Below are positions 23,003 to 30,570 of a stretch of 63,401 bases of DNA, piece after piece. Position 1 is the stretch's first letter. Each line of letters starts with the position of its first letter. The stretch comes from a virus: the IMG/VR virus record IMGVR_UViG_3300025154_000092, positions 1 to 63,401 of that record. One strand, written 5' to 3'. The notes under the pieces were generated by a model. That model did not search any database. It was not told the origin of the DNA and saw nothing but the letters and a program-made list of their open reading frames with translations. The position numbers were made by a program, and so were the translations under genes.

Positions 23003-23329
23003 TCAGTCGTCAAGAATACTATCTAAGCCTAGTGACCTTTTTCTCTCGAAGGGACTTGAATTAGATGGGAAGAGTTCTTTTGAGCTGTCGCGGTGAGGTG
23101 TGAATTCGCCCCTATTTGGATTGTAATTTCCCGGGTAGCTGAAGTTGTCGGTTCTGGAGCTATTCGGGTTGGTCCTGGTGTAAGAGTCAACGTAAGTGTC
23201 CTTGACGCCGTCGCGGTCGGTATCCCGCCAGTGACCTCTTACACGATGGCTGGATTGAGCAAATGCGGAAGGCACGGAGAAAACAACGAATAAAGCAATA
23301 AGCGCCGTGATTACGATGATCCGTTTCAT
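23003..23329 (-). CDS. Secreted small protein with calcium-site-like motif
   Basis: A 108-residue protein from ATG 23329 (AAGGAGG upstream on the minus strand). Signal peptide MKRIIVITALIALF...SAFA. The mature part has DTDRDGVKD, like a dockerin or thrombospondin-3 calcium loop, and 'TRTNPNSSRTDNFSYPGN', a motif of many small exported bacterial and phage proteins. Transcribed divergently from the antirepressor region with its own operator, so it is probably expressed in lysogens. Confidence 0.75.
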   Translation of the reverse strand: MKRIIVITALIALFVVFSVPSAFAQSSHRVRGHWRDTDRDGVKDTYVDSYTRTNPNSSRTDNFSYPGNYNPNRGEFTPHRDSSKELFPSNSSPFERKRSLGLDSILDD

Positions 23330-23367
23330 GCGTAGCCTCCTTGCCAAAGGTTTAAATAAGGTATGCG

Positions 23368-23383
23368 TGTAATACTGATTACA
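23368..23383. promoter_or_regulatory. Operator copy 1 (TGTAAT-N4-ATTACA)
   Basis: Palindrome TGTAATACTGATTACA, placed where the start region of the leftward secreted-protein promoter should be. Same palindrome as at 23439. Confidence 0.65.
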
Positions 23384-23420
23384 TAAATATGGATATGAAG
23401 CAAGAAAAAAAATTAGGAGT

Positions 23421-23454
23421 TGACAATACAGAAAACATGTAATATGAATTACAC
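23421..23454 (+). promoter_or_regulatory. Antirepressor promoter with operator copy 2
   Basis: -35 TTGACA (23421-23426), 17-bp spacer, -10 TATGAA (23444-23449). The operator TGTAATATGAATTACA (23439-23454) covers the -10 box, so binding would block transcription. The matching operator copy at 23368 suggests one regulator for both divergent transcripts. Confidence 0.75.
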
Positions 23455-23470
23455 ATCTGAGAACTACAAG

Positions 23471-23590
23471 GCGGTTACGCCCCCGACAGCGGCTATTTTT
23501 GTCGGAAGGTCATTTTTGCGTGAGACTCCCCGTGTCCGTGAGGTCGGGGGCGCTTCCTTGTAAGCGTTCAGAGGTCTCACGCTTTTTTTG
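23471..23590 (+). ncRNA. C4-type antisense RNA/attenuator leader
   Basis: Two complementary pairs are interleaved: A1 CGCCCCCGAC (23478-23487) with A2 GTCGGGGGCG (23543-23552), and B1 GCGTGAGAC (23518-23526) with B2 GTCTCACGC (23574-23582), which is followed by a T7 run. Order A1-B1-A2-B2 makes the pairings mutually exclusive. A1 can also fold locally (CCGAC/GTCGG around AGCGGCTATTTTT). This matches the C4 antisense RNA of P1/P7-type antirepressor operons, where processed C4 pairs with the ant leader to stop expression. Confidence 0.8.
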
Positions 23591-23630
23591 TTGTGTTACA
23601 AAATCTGAAACCTACAAGGAGGACAACAAG

Positions 23631-24779
23631 ATGGAAATGGAGTTGGTTCGTGTAACAAAGCGTGCATTAGGAGGAAATACCATCCAAACTGTCAACGCGC
23701 GAGAGTTGTACGAGTTCTTGGAATCAAAACAGGAATTTGCTAATTGGATCAAAGGCAGGGTCGAGGAGTACGGTTATACCGAAGGAGAGGAGTTTTTGAC
23801 AATTTTATCAAAAACCCCGTCTGACGCGGGTGGCAGGCCTTCCAGGGAGTATTTCATCTCCCTCGACATGGCCAAGGAGTTGGCCATGGTGGAGCGGACG
23901 GAGAAAGGGAGGCAGGCCAGGAAGTATTTCATTGAGTGTGAGCGGCGGTTGCGGGAGATGACGAGCGAGCTGCGGGCGCTGCCTGCGCCTGCCGGGACGG
24001 CGATGCAGGAGGGGATTCAGCGCGGGATCGGGTTGATGATGGCGGCAGGCAGGTATTCGCTGAAGGTGGCCGACCTGGAGAAATACTTTTACTTCCGCAA
24101 GCTTGGTCTGGACACGGCACAGGCGGAGGCTGCCTTCGGGATGGCTCCAGGCGCGGCGGCTGCCTTCGAGCAGGAGCTTGGCCATGCGGGCATCCGGATC
24201 CGTCCGGACCGAAAGGGACTGGAGGCCGTCGCGGGCCGGTTGGCGGAGATGGTGGCGGGCGAAGAGGTGTCTTTGAAGCAGCTGCCGGTTTCCGACGCTC
24301 TTTCGGATTTCGGTGGCGAGATCTGCCTCCTGGACAGAGCGGCGGCGATCAGGACCCTGGTGCTTTACGCCAAGTACAGGGACTGGGCCATTGAAAACCA
24401 CCGCTATCTGCTGGGGTTCAATGATTTCAGGCGCGAACTCACCTCGCGTTTCCCGGTAACAAAGCAAAGCGCTTACGGGAAAGAGCGGCGGGCGCACTTT
24501 CTTGGAATTACACTCAAAAACCCCCAACCGGCAGGCACGATCGAGGAGTTCGTGGAGAAGTGCTGCGTTCTCGACCCAAGGGCCAGCGTTCTAACCAGGG
24601 ATCTTTACATTGCGTTCAGGAACTGGTGTTATTCCAAGGGCGGCGGGCATATCGGCCGCCAGCTCTTCTTCAAGAGCATGGAAAGCAAATACGCCGGCAG
24701 GATAGCGGTAAAGAAGGCGGCCCGTAAAATGAGCTTTTTCGGAATCACCCTGAAGGGCGAGGGAGGTGAGCGGCTATGA
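23631..24779 (+). CDS. AntA/AntB-type antirepressor with tandem wHTH domains
   Basis: A 382-residue protein from ATG 23631 (AAGGAGG). Residues about 14-100 are an AntA domain (VNARELYEFLESKQEFANWI, EYFISLDMAKELAMVER, KGRQARKYFIECER). The C-terminal half has two copies of a ~75-residue unit: 'LVLYAKYRDWAIENHRYLL...AHFLGITLK' and 'RDLYIAFRNWCYSKGGGHI...MSFFGITLK'. These resemble the winged helix at the end of D5/P4 primases. It likely inactivates the repressor. Ends with ATGA overlap. Confidence 0.85.
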   Translation: MEMELVRVTKRALGGNTIQTVNARELYEFLESKQEFANWIKGRVEEYGYTEGEEFLTILSKTPSDAGGRPSREYFISLDMAKELAMVERTEKGRQARKYFIECERRLREMTSELRALPAPAGTAMQEGIQRGIGLMMAAGRYSLKVADLEKYFYFRKLGLDTAQAEAAFGMAPGAAAAFEQELGHAGIRIRPDRKGLEAVAGRLAEMVAGEEVSLKQLPVSDALSDFGGEICLLDRAAAIRTLVLYAKYRDWAIENHRYLLGFNDFRRELTSRFPVTKQSAYGKERRAHFLGITLKNPQPAGTIEEFVEKCCVLDPRASVLTRDLYIAFRNWCYSKGGGHIGRQLFFKSMESKYAGRIAVKKAARKMSFFGITLKGEGGERL

Positions 24780-25024
24780 ATAGACTCACTTCCTACGAAG
24801 CAAGAGAAATCAGGAGGGTGTTCACGGAGTTGAAGAATACCAGCCGGAGGCACTTTGACGCGGCGTTTTACTTTGTGTTCGGCTTCCGCCGGGCGGCGCA
24901 GTTGAAGGCGGACCGGTTTGAGGATGTGCCGATGCCCGGAATAGCGAAGGACGAGGGGACGACCGCTTCGCTGGGACGAGGGACGAAAAAGACGAAGACT
25001 GGATTCCGGCCTACGCCGGAATGA
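24776..25024 (+). CDS. Paralogue of the 22059 protein with a repeat-derived tail
   Basis: 82 residues. The first 60 match the 22059 product. The rest (EGTTASLGRGTKKTKTGFR...) is encoded by the CCGCTTCGCT...GACGAGGGACGAAA repeat and a GGATTCCGGCC/GGCCGGAATGACGG-type palindrome. The original stop was probably displaced by repeat insertion. Confidence 0.6.
   Translation: MNRLTSYEAREIRRVFTELKNTSRRHFDAAFYFVFGFRRAAQLKADRFEDVPMPGIAKDEGTTASLGRGTKKTKTGFRPTPE
24957..25024. repeat. Purine-rich dispersed repeat plus chromosomal-type palindrome
   Basis: Carries CCGCTTCGCTxGGACGAGGGACGAAA-type sequence, also seen near 34330, 37820 and 38230, then ATTCCGGCCTACGCCGGAAT, a palindrome of a kind dispersed in many bacterial chromosomes. 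It forms the 3' end of the 24776 gene. Confidence 0.7.
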
Positions 25025-25202
25025 CGGAGGAAAAGAATCGGCCCGATAGGTCGGATAGGACGTATTGGACGATAAGAAGATGTAAAGAAAATAACAGAGT
25101 TTCATGTGAAACAATGGCTTAAAAAATAATGTCAAGAAAAATCTTTGCATAAAACTCAAGCTCTTTAGCCCGGTTTCTTCCCAATAAGGCACATTGGATC
25201 AC

Positions 25203-25236
25203 AAGCCTGTCAGGTTAGCTCCTGACAGGCTTTTTG
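25203..25236 (+). terminator. Strong intrinsic terminator before the late operon
   Basis: AAGCCTGTCAGG (25203-25214) pairs with CCTGACAGGCTT (25221-25232) and is followed by T5. The 25025-25457 gap otherwise holds only repeats and no gene. It ends early transcription or serves as an antitermination target for the packaging genes. Confidence 0.9.
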
Positions 25237-25339
25237 CGTTTAAAACCCGTGTTAATATCCGCGTGCATCTGTGTTTCTCCTTTCGCGTGAGGGGTGTGGA
25301 GGTCAACCGGAGGATCTCCACACTCCGTCCCACCAAAGA

Positions 25340-25457
25340 AAGGTTCGAGGGACGAGGTTCGAGGGACGAGGAAAGAGAAAGACCGAAGGACGAGGGACGC
25401 GGGAAGTGATGGGTCAAGACCCATCCTACAACGGCGAGGGACGAGGAAAAAAGAAAG
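25340..25457. repeat. Purine-rich repeat tract with palindrome copy 1
   Basis: Runs of GAGGGACGAGG-like units, interrupted at 25408-25429 by the palindrome GATGGGTC-AA-GACCCATC followed by CTAC. Same 22-bp sequence at 27980 and 41722. Confidence 0.8.
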
Positions 25458-26105
25458 ATGGGGAAGAAAGAGCCGTACATCGACAAACACAACCTGGGAG
25501 AGCGGGTGCTCGGGTTGTCGTTTGGGGGGATGACGGACACCAGGATTGCCGAGCAGCTCACTTCCGAAGGACACAAGATCTCACAACCCACCGTTACCCG
25601 ATGGCTCCAGGCAAAGCGTGAAGAGATGGGACCCCAGGTGAGGGGCATCATGCAGGATCACCTGCAGAGGAAGCTCCCCAGGGACTTGGAAGTCCTCGAG
25701 GAGATGGAGGTGATCACCTTCGATTGGGCCAAGGAAGAGAAACCGGCCCTGGTCGAACGGCTGATGGATCCGGCCTGGTGCGCTGCTGCGTATCTGCGAT
25801 GGAAGGCGTCGATCGTCGAGGCCAAAGAGGAAGAGCAGCAAGGGGTGATGCGGCTGATTCTCAAGGAGGCCATGGGCAGGGTCACAGAATTTTTCAATGT
25901 GCGCCGCGAAAAGCTCAATTTCATGAAGAGCACCCGGGACGATATAGCGCTGAAACTCCAGTATTCCGGCGTGATCGAGGGGGCGGAGAAGGGGAATATT
26001 TATATCGTCACGAGCAAGAAAGAGCAGGGACCGCAGGGACAAAAGGGCGGGGAGAGTAAGCCGAGGCTGCAGATGGTGCTGAAGGGGCCGAAAGATGCCA
26101 AGTGA
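25458..26105 (+). CDS. terS: Terminase small subunit-like protein
   Basis: A 215-residue protein. Residues about 12-50 read as a helix-turn-helix (GERVLGLSFGGMTDTRIAEQ and KISQPTVTRWLQ). A helical middle and a basic tail (KKEQGPQGQKGG) follow. It sits directly before the large subunit, overlapping by 11 nt, so packaging-site recognition is inferred from position and HTH. The tail sequence itself is Gln/Gly rich. Confidence 0.75.
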   Translation: MGKKEPYIDKHNLGERVLGLSFGGMTDTRIAEQLTSEGHKISQPTVTRWLQAKREEMGPQVRGIMQDHLQRKLPRDLEVLEEMEVITFDWAKEEKPALVERLMDPAWCAAAYLRWKASIVEAKEEEQQGVMRLILKEAMGRVTEFFNVRREKLNFMKSTRDDIALKLQYSGVIEGAEKGNIYIVTSKKEQGPQGQKGGESKPRLQMVLKGPKDAK

Positions 26106-27570
26106 TCTTAGATTCGACCTGAGCCCCACGCAAACGGATTTTGTTTTGTCCGAGGCCCATATCGTGCAGTTGATCGGGCCGATGGGTGAGGGAAAGACCC
26201 ATGCGGGGATTGCCGGTATGATCTACCATGCCCAACGAAACGGCAAGCCTATAGAGACTGCCCTCATTCGGGATACCTTTCAGAATATCAAGACTTCCAC
26301 CAGCAAGGATATTGCGAAGATCTGCGGCGAGTGGGCGCGTTTTACAGATGGCGGCAGGCGGTTGACGCTGATGACGACCCCAAGGGTGCACTGCGATCTC
26401 TTCGGGATAGATTCGGAGGCCGATATCAGCAAGCTGCAGGGGCCGCAGTATTCGCTGATCTGGCTCGAAGAGCCGGCGCCGATTTACGAGAAAAGCAATG
26501 CCGGGCTTCCTATCGGGGTGTTTCGCATGGCTTTGGCCAGGGCTGCGCGGCAATCGGGCGGCATGATTCCGCGGGTGCAGCTTTCGCACAACCCGTCGGA
26601 CGAAGATCACTGGACGGCGGAGCTCGCCGACGAACCCCATGAATATGTGTCGATTTACGATGAGAACAGCGGGCAATGGGTGACTGTGTACAAGGATATC
26701 TTCCGTATCCCCAGGGGCGAAAACAAGTTTCTCTCGCCCATAGCCCGTGCCATGAACGAGGCGGCGTTCAAAGGAGATCCCGGCAAGTACGCACGGTATG
26801 TGCTCGGCGAAGAGGCGATGGTCGTGCAGGGCAGGAGGGTGACCCCTGCCTATGATCAGCGGGTTCATTTCTCGGAAAGGATTCTGCCGGTGCTCAAGGG
26901 CGAAGCGATCATGATGTGGGATTCGTGGCTGGATGCGACCTGCACCATTGCGCAATACAACCCGCTCGGCCAGCTCGTGTTTCACGACGTGCTCCACGAA
27001 GAGGGACTAGGACCGGAGGAGATCATCGAGGAGAAGGTGCTGCCGCTTCTCGAAACCCCCAAATACAAGGGCAAGGTGAAGGTCGAAGGGCCGTGGCGGA
27101 TCATCGGGGACCAGAGCATGAGAAACCCGGACCAGTCGAGCAACAAGCGGAGCGCTGCAAGTCTCATTGAAGGGGTGTTTAAGGCCCGGTTCGAGCCGGG
27201 GCCTGCCCACTGGCATCGTATGCGGAACATCCCCAACCAGTGCTGCCGGGCGAGGACGCCGCACGGTTTGCCGTTGATCCTGCTCTCCAGGTCGGCGACA
27301 AAGCTTCACCGGGCCCTGAAGGGCGGCTGGCACTACAAGGTGGACGTAAGCGGCCACATTCTGGGGGATAAGCCGGAGAAAAACATTCACAGTCACCCGG
27401 GGGACACTTTTGCCAACGGGCTGGCGGTGCTGCATCCGCAGAAGCCGGACGAGCAACGGCCTCCGGTGGATCAGCGGGCGGCGCAGAAGCTGGCCAGGAG
27501 CTACGGGGGCGGGAATTTCAGTAGAAGGTTTGCGGCGGCCGGCGGGATTTCGGGGCCGTTTAATCCGTGA
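26095..27570 (+). CDS. terL: Terminase large subunit
   Basis: A 491-residue packaging motor. Walker A IGPMGEGKTHAG at about residues 27-38, Walker B SLIWLEEPAP (catalytic Glu) at about 120-129, 'QLSHNPSDEDHWTAE' resembling the coupling motif, then the nuclease domain with acidic residues (MMWDSWLDATC, IIGDQSMRNPDQSS, HPGDTFANGLAV). The length is typical of the family. Followed by small genes and the portal. Confidence 0.93.
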   Translation: MPSDLRFDLSPTQTDFVLSEAHIVQLIGPMGEGKTHAGIAGMIYHAQRNGKPIETALIRDTFQNIKTSTSKDIAKICGEWARFTDGGRRLTLMTTPRVHCDLFGIDSEADISKLQGPQYSLIWLEEPAPIYEKSNAGLPIGVFRMALARAARQSGGMIPRVQLSHNPSDEDHWTAELADEPHEYVSIYDENSGQWVTVYKDIFRIPRGENKFLSPIARAMNEAAFKGDPGKYARYVLGEEAMVVQGRRVTPAYDQRVHFSERILPVLKGEAIMMWDSWLDATCTIAQYNPLGQLVFHDVLHEEGLGPEEIIEEKVLPLLETPKYKGKVKVEGPWRIIGDQSMRNPDQSSNKRSAASLIEGVFKARFEPGPAHWHRMRNIPNQCCRARTPHGLPLILLSRSATKLHRALKGGWHYKVDVSGHILGDKPEKNIHSHPGDTFANGLAVLHPQKPDEQRPPVDQRAAQKLARSYGGGNFSRRFAAAGGISGPFNP

Positions 27571-27591
27571 GAAAAGGCCAGGGACAAAAGG

Positions 27592-27684
27592 ATGATCGGG
27601 CGCATGCGGGAGTTCGTGGAGAGAAGGTGGCCGATGTTGTTTGCGGGGTTGGCTGTTCTGGCGGCCTGGCTGATTACGTGCTGA
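27592..27684 (+). CDS. Single-pass membrane peptide (30 aa), possible
   Basis: ATG 27592 after AAAAGG. Basic N-terminus then LFAGLAVLAAWLITC. Similar tiny membrane peptides accompany packaging genes of other phages. Moderate support only. Confidence 0.4.
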   Translation: MIGRMREFVERRWPMLFAGLAVLAAWLITC

Positions 27685-27696
27685 GGTGAACGGGAG

Positions 27697-27978
27697 ATGG
27701 GGGGCAAATTCGGGAAATATTGGGAGATGACGTCTGGCGGGCCGTACAAGGACGATCCGCTCTGCCAACCGCAGGAGATGTTCAAGTGCACGAGCTGCGG
27801 GGCGGAGACGAAGCCGGAGGAAGGGTATAACGGCGAGCCGAACAGGCACATCTGCGGGCCGGATTGCAGGATGGAGCACAGCGACCTGAGGATTGGGGCG
27901 AGTGAGGCGTTTGTGAGGAATTATCCGGGGATTGATTGGAGCAAAGGGAAGAGGACGAGCTTTGCCCGGGTCAGATGA
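27697..27978 (+). CDS. Small zinc-binding protein (93 aa)
   Basis: CTSCGAETK and ICGPDCRMEH give a zinc knuckle. Gly-rich N-terminus. Lies between terminase and portal; role unknown. Its stop abuts a 22-bp palindrome. Confidence 0.55.
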   Translation: MGGKFGKYWEMTSGGPYKDDPLCQPQEMFKCTSCGAETKPEEGYNGEPNRHICGPDCRMEHSDLRIGASEAFVRNYPGIDWSKGKRTSFARVR

Positions 27979-27979
27979 C

Positions 27980-28001
27980 GATGGGTCAAGACCCATCCTA
28001 C
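27980..28001. repeat. 22-bp palindrome copy 2
   Basis: GATGGGTC-AA-GACCCATC then CTAC, identical to 25408-25429 and 41722-41743; hairpin-forming. Followed by purine-rich ACGGACGAAACAGACCAGAC-like repeats. Confidence 0.85.
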
Positions 28002-28050
28002 GCTCGGCGACGAAACAGACCAGACAGACGTAAGGACGGAATAGACCGAG

Positions 28051-30021
28051 ATGCCAGTGCCTTTGCCGAATCCGAATAGCGATGATCCTGCCGAGCTGTT
28101 GATCCAGCGGCGGCGGGAGATCGAGACGTATGAGCACAAGCCTGCGGTGGACCCCAGGGAGCTTGCGGAGCGGGAAGAGGCTGCAAAGGCCTATGCCGGT
28201 GAAAACGAGGACCATTTTGTATCCTATGTGCTGGATTGCTACAACACGTCGATTCGGGCACACCAGGATATCCGGCGGATCCAGGGGCACTGCTGGAACG
28301 CATATGAGGAAAACGAGCCGGTGAACTTCCTCGACAAGGAGGAGTGGCAGGCAAAGACGATTGTTCCAAAACCTTTTCAGACCGTGCAGTTCGGCGCTGC
28401 CGCGGTGAAGAAGGCCTTTACCCCGCAGTTTTTGAGCATCAAGAATGCCAGGAACAAGGCGAGCGAAGCGTTCTGGCAGAAGGTCATGGATTTTTATCTG
28501 AACGAGCAGCATGCCGATTTCAGGACCGTGTTTGCCGACGCCTGCCTGATGGGGCTTGCCATAGGGACATCGTCGGAGATGATTCCCATGTTCAGCTCGG
28601 CGGCCGGTCTGCAGATTCCCCTTGTGGAGCCGTGGAAGATCGTCCGGGATCCGGATGCGCTGCCGCGCGATCCGCATAGCGGCATGTACTGGATTCATGA
28701 GGAATGGCTCGACTATTACGTGCTGAAAGAGGCGGAGAAAAAGCAAAAGTATACGCAGGTGGACGCGGCGGTCGACACTACGGGCGGGTCCAATGACAAC
28801 CCCCTGACCACTGCCGAGGCCATAGCGGCACGAAAGAACATGATCATAGAGCGGTCGCGTTTCCGCAAAATGGTGCTTACCAAGGAGTTTCACGGCACTA
28901 TCCTGAGCCCGAACGGCGAGCTGCTTCTTCCTTCTGCCAAGCTCACGCTTGGCGCAAACCGGGTAATCGGGCTTCCCAAGGCTGTGGACACCGATTACCG
29001 CTTTCCCGGGATCTCGTTTTCTCCTCTGCCACACCTGCTGAGATACGACGGCCGCGGGCTGCTGGAAGGGGTGCTGAGCGTGTGGGAAGCGATGAACAAT
29101 ATCCTGTGTCTCCACCAGGATTACCTGCAATGGCTGGTCAACCCTCCCAGGGAGATCAACGTGGACGGGTTGCAGGACCCAAAGGATGCCAAGATCTTTC
29201 CCGGGAAGGATGTGCTCACGAAGGATACCGCCAACGGGCAGCAGGTGGTCCGGATCGAGCAGCGGCGGAGCAGGACCACGGACATTCTGGCGAACCTGCA
29301 GCATTTCGACCAGTTGTTCCAGCGGGGCACGTTCGTTTCGGACAGCGTGCAGGGGCTGCCGGGATGGCGGCAGGATGAACCGTACAGGCTGGCGGCCATG
29401 CACCTTGACCAGGCCCTGGGGGTTTTCGGGTTGATGGGGAGCAACGTGGAGGTGGGGGCGATCAAGGCCATTACGCAGTCGGCCCGGGTGATCAGGAAAT
29501 TTGCCACGTACAGGGATTACCAGCAGATATTCACCGACGAGGAGCTTAAAAAATTCGGTGTGGCGCTGGATCCCAGTAAACCGAACGGGGTGGGCGGTGT
29601 GCCGGAATTCGACGGCACGTTCCACGTGTCGGGGATCCAGGCCCTGATGAAGGACAATGAGTGTTTGAAAGTGATCAATGAGATCATTATTCCGCTCTCG
29701 GACAGGCCGCAGTATGCGCCGTATATCGACCCATACCGTGTGTTGAAATCGATCGAGATTCGAGCGAACCTCGAGGATGAGAAGATCATCCCAACCGATG
29801 AACAGGCGAAGATCATCCAGGTGCAGCAGATGCTTGCCGCGGCCAAGCAGCAGGAGGCCATGGAGCGGATGCAGGAGCTGCAGGAGGCGATGGGCGTAAC
29901 CGAGCTGATCAAAAAGATCGAGGAGATCGAGGCGGAGACGAAGCGGCCGGAGGAGATGGCGAAGCGGATTTTGCAAATTCAGGGCGGAAAGACGATGCAG
30001 GGGGGCGGCAATGCTCGGTAA
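28051..30021 (+). CDS. Portal protein (podovirus-like)
   Basis: A 656-residue protein. Long helical N-terminus, 'WQAKTIVPKPFQTVQFGAAA' and 'FADACLMGLAIGTSSEMIPM' follow the order of large podovirus portals, with a 'GLLEGVLSVWEAMNNILCLH' wing/clip region and a helical, charged C-terminus (QVQQMLAAAKQQEAMERMQ) suited to the barrel. It forms the dodecameric DNA gate. Position after terminase supports this. No ATPase or protease motif. Overlaps the next gene by 11 nt. Confidence 0.88.
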   Translation: MPVPLPNPNSDDPAELLIQRRREIETYEHKPAVDPRELAEREEAAKAYAGENEDHFVSYVLDCYNTSIRAHQDIRRIQGHCWNAYEENEPVNFLDKEEWQAKTIVPKPFQTVQFGAAAVKKAFTPQFLSIKNARNKASEAFWQKVMDFYLNEQHADFRTVFADACLMGLAIGTSSEMIPMFSSAAGLQIPLVEPWKIVRDPDALPRDPHSGMYWIHEEWLDYYVLKEAEKKQKYTQVDAAVDTTGGSNDNPLTTAEAIAARKNMIIERSRFRKMVLTKEFHGTILSPNGELLLPSAKLTLGANRVIGLPKAVDTDYRFPGISFSPLPHLLRYDGRGLLEGVLSVWEAMNNILCLHQDYLQWLVNPPREINVDGLQDPKDAKIFPGKDVLTKDTANGQQVVRIEQRRSRTTDILANLQHFDQLFQRGTFVSDSVQGLPGWRQDEPYRLAAMHLDQALGVFGLMGSNVEVGAIKAITQSARVIRKFATYRDYQQIFTDEELKKFGVALDPSKPNGVGGVPEFDGTFHVSGIQALMKDNECLKVINEIIIPLSDRPQYAPYIDPYRVLKSIEIRANLEDEKIIPTDEQAKIIQVQQMLAAAKQQEAMERMQELQEAMGVTELIKKIEEIEAETKRPEEMAKRILQIQGGKTMQGGGNAR

Positions 30022-30334
30022 GGGAATAGAAACCGATCCGGCGACAGGCCGGCCGCGTGTCGAGCGGGAAGAGGAAAAGAAGCAGATCAATGACAGGCGG
30101 GAAGAGGAGATTTTGCGGGCCCGGGCTGCGTATGCCGGCATGCTGGCCACTGAGCCGGGGAAGCTGCTGGTCGGGATGGTGCGGCAGAGATTGATGGACC
30201 GCATAAGAACACTCGCTGCAGCGGATCCGGAGGCGAAGACCCTTTCCGGGCTGCTAAACGACCTGGGCATTGCGGATGCCCTTGCAGATGACGCTGTACT
30301 AAAGCTGTTCGACCGGACCATGAAGAAGGAGTGA
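30011..30334 (+). CDS. Hypothetical head protein (107 aa)
   Basis: Overlaps the end of the portal gene. Helical, Arg/Glu-rich (RREEEILRARAAYAGM). Probably a portal-associated or head accessory protein by position. Confidence 0.55.
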   Translation: MLGKGIETDPATGRPRVEREEEKKQINDRREEEILRARAAYAGMLATEPGKLLVGMVRQRLMDRIRTLAAADPEAKTLSGLLNDLGIADALADDAVLKLFDRTMKKE

Positions 30335-30355
30335 GATGGGTAAAGTAACGGAAGC

Positions 30356-30375
30356 ATAAGCCACGGCAAAGTCCA
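30356..30375. repeat. Intergenic block A shared with 60067
   Basis: ATAAGCCACGGCAAAGTCCA, one mismatch from 60067-60086. Both lie just after a coding stop and 70-100 bp before a GGCGCA...TGCGCC hairpin, so the two intergenic blocks share descent. Confidence 0.65.
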
Positions 30376-30427
30376 GGAAGCATAGGACCGATAAGACATA
30401 GAGGACCTATACTTCGAGAGGCGTAGC

Positions 30428-30495
30428 AAAGGCGCACGGGGGAATTTCAGATTTGAGATTTCAAATTTGAAATTCGCAGGTGCGCCTTTTTTTAT
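30428..30495 (+). terminator. Intrinsic terminator-like hairpin in block A
   Basis: AAAGGCGCAC (30428-30437) pairs with GTGCGCCTTT (30480-30489), followed by T-rich sequence. The 42-nt loop contains AAATTTGAAATT-type inverted words. It separates the portal group from the scaffold-coat group. Confidence 0.7.
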
Positions 30496-30570
30496 TCCAG
30501 CGGCAGCCGGGATTCCCGGCCGGAAGGCAAAGGAAAAGCGGCGCTTGCCGGACAAAGCAAAGGAGGGGGT

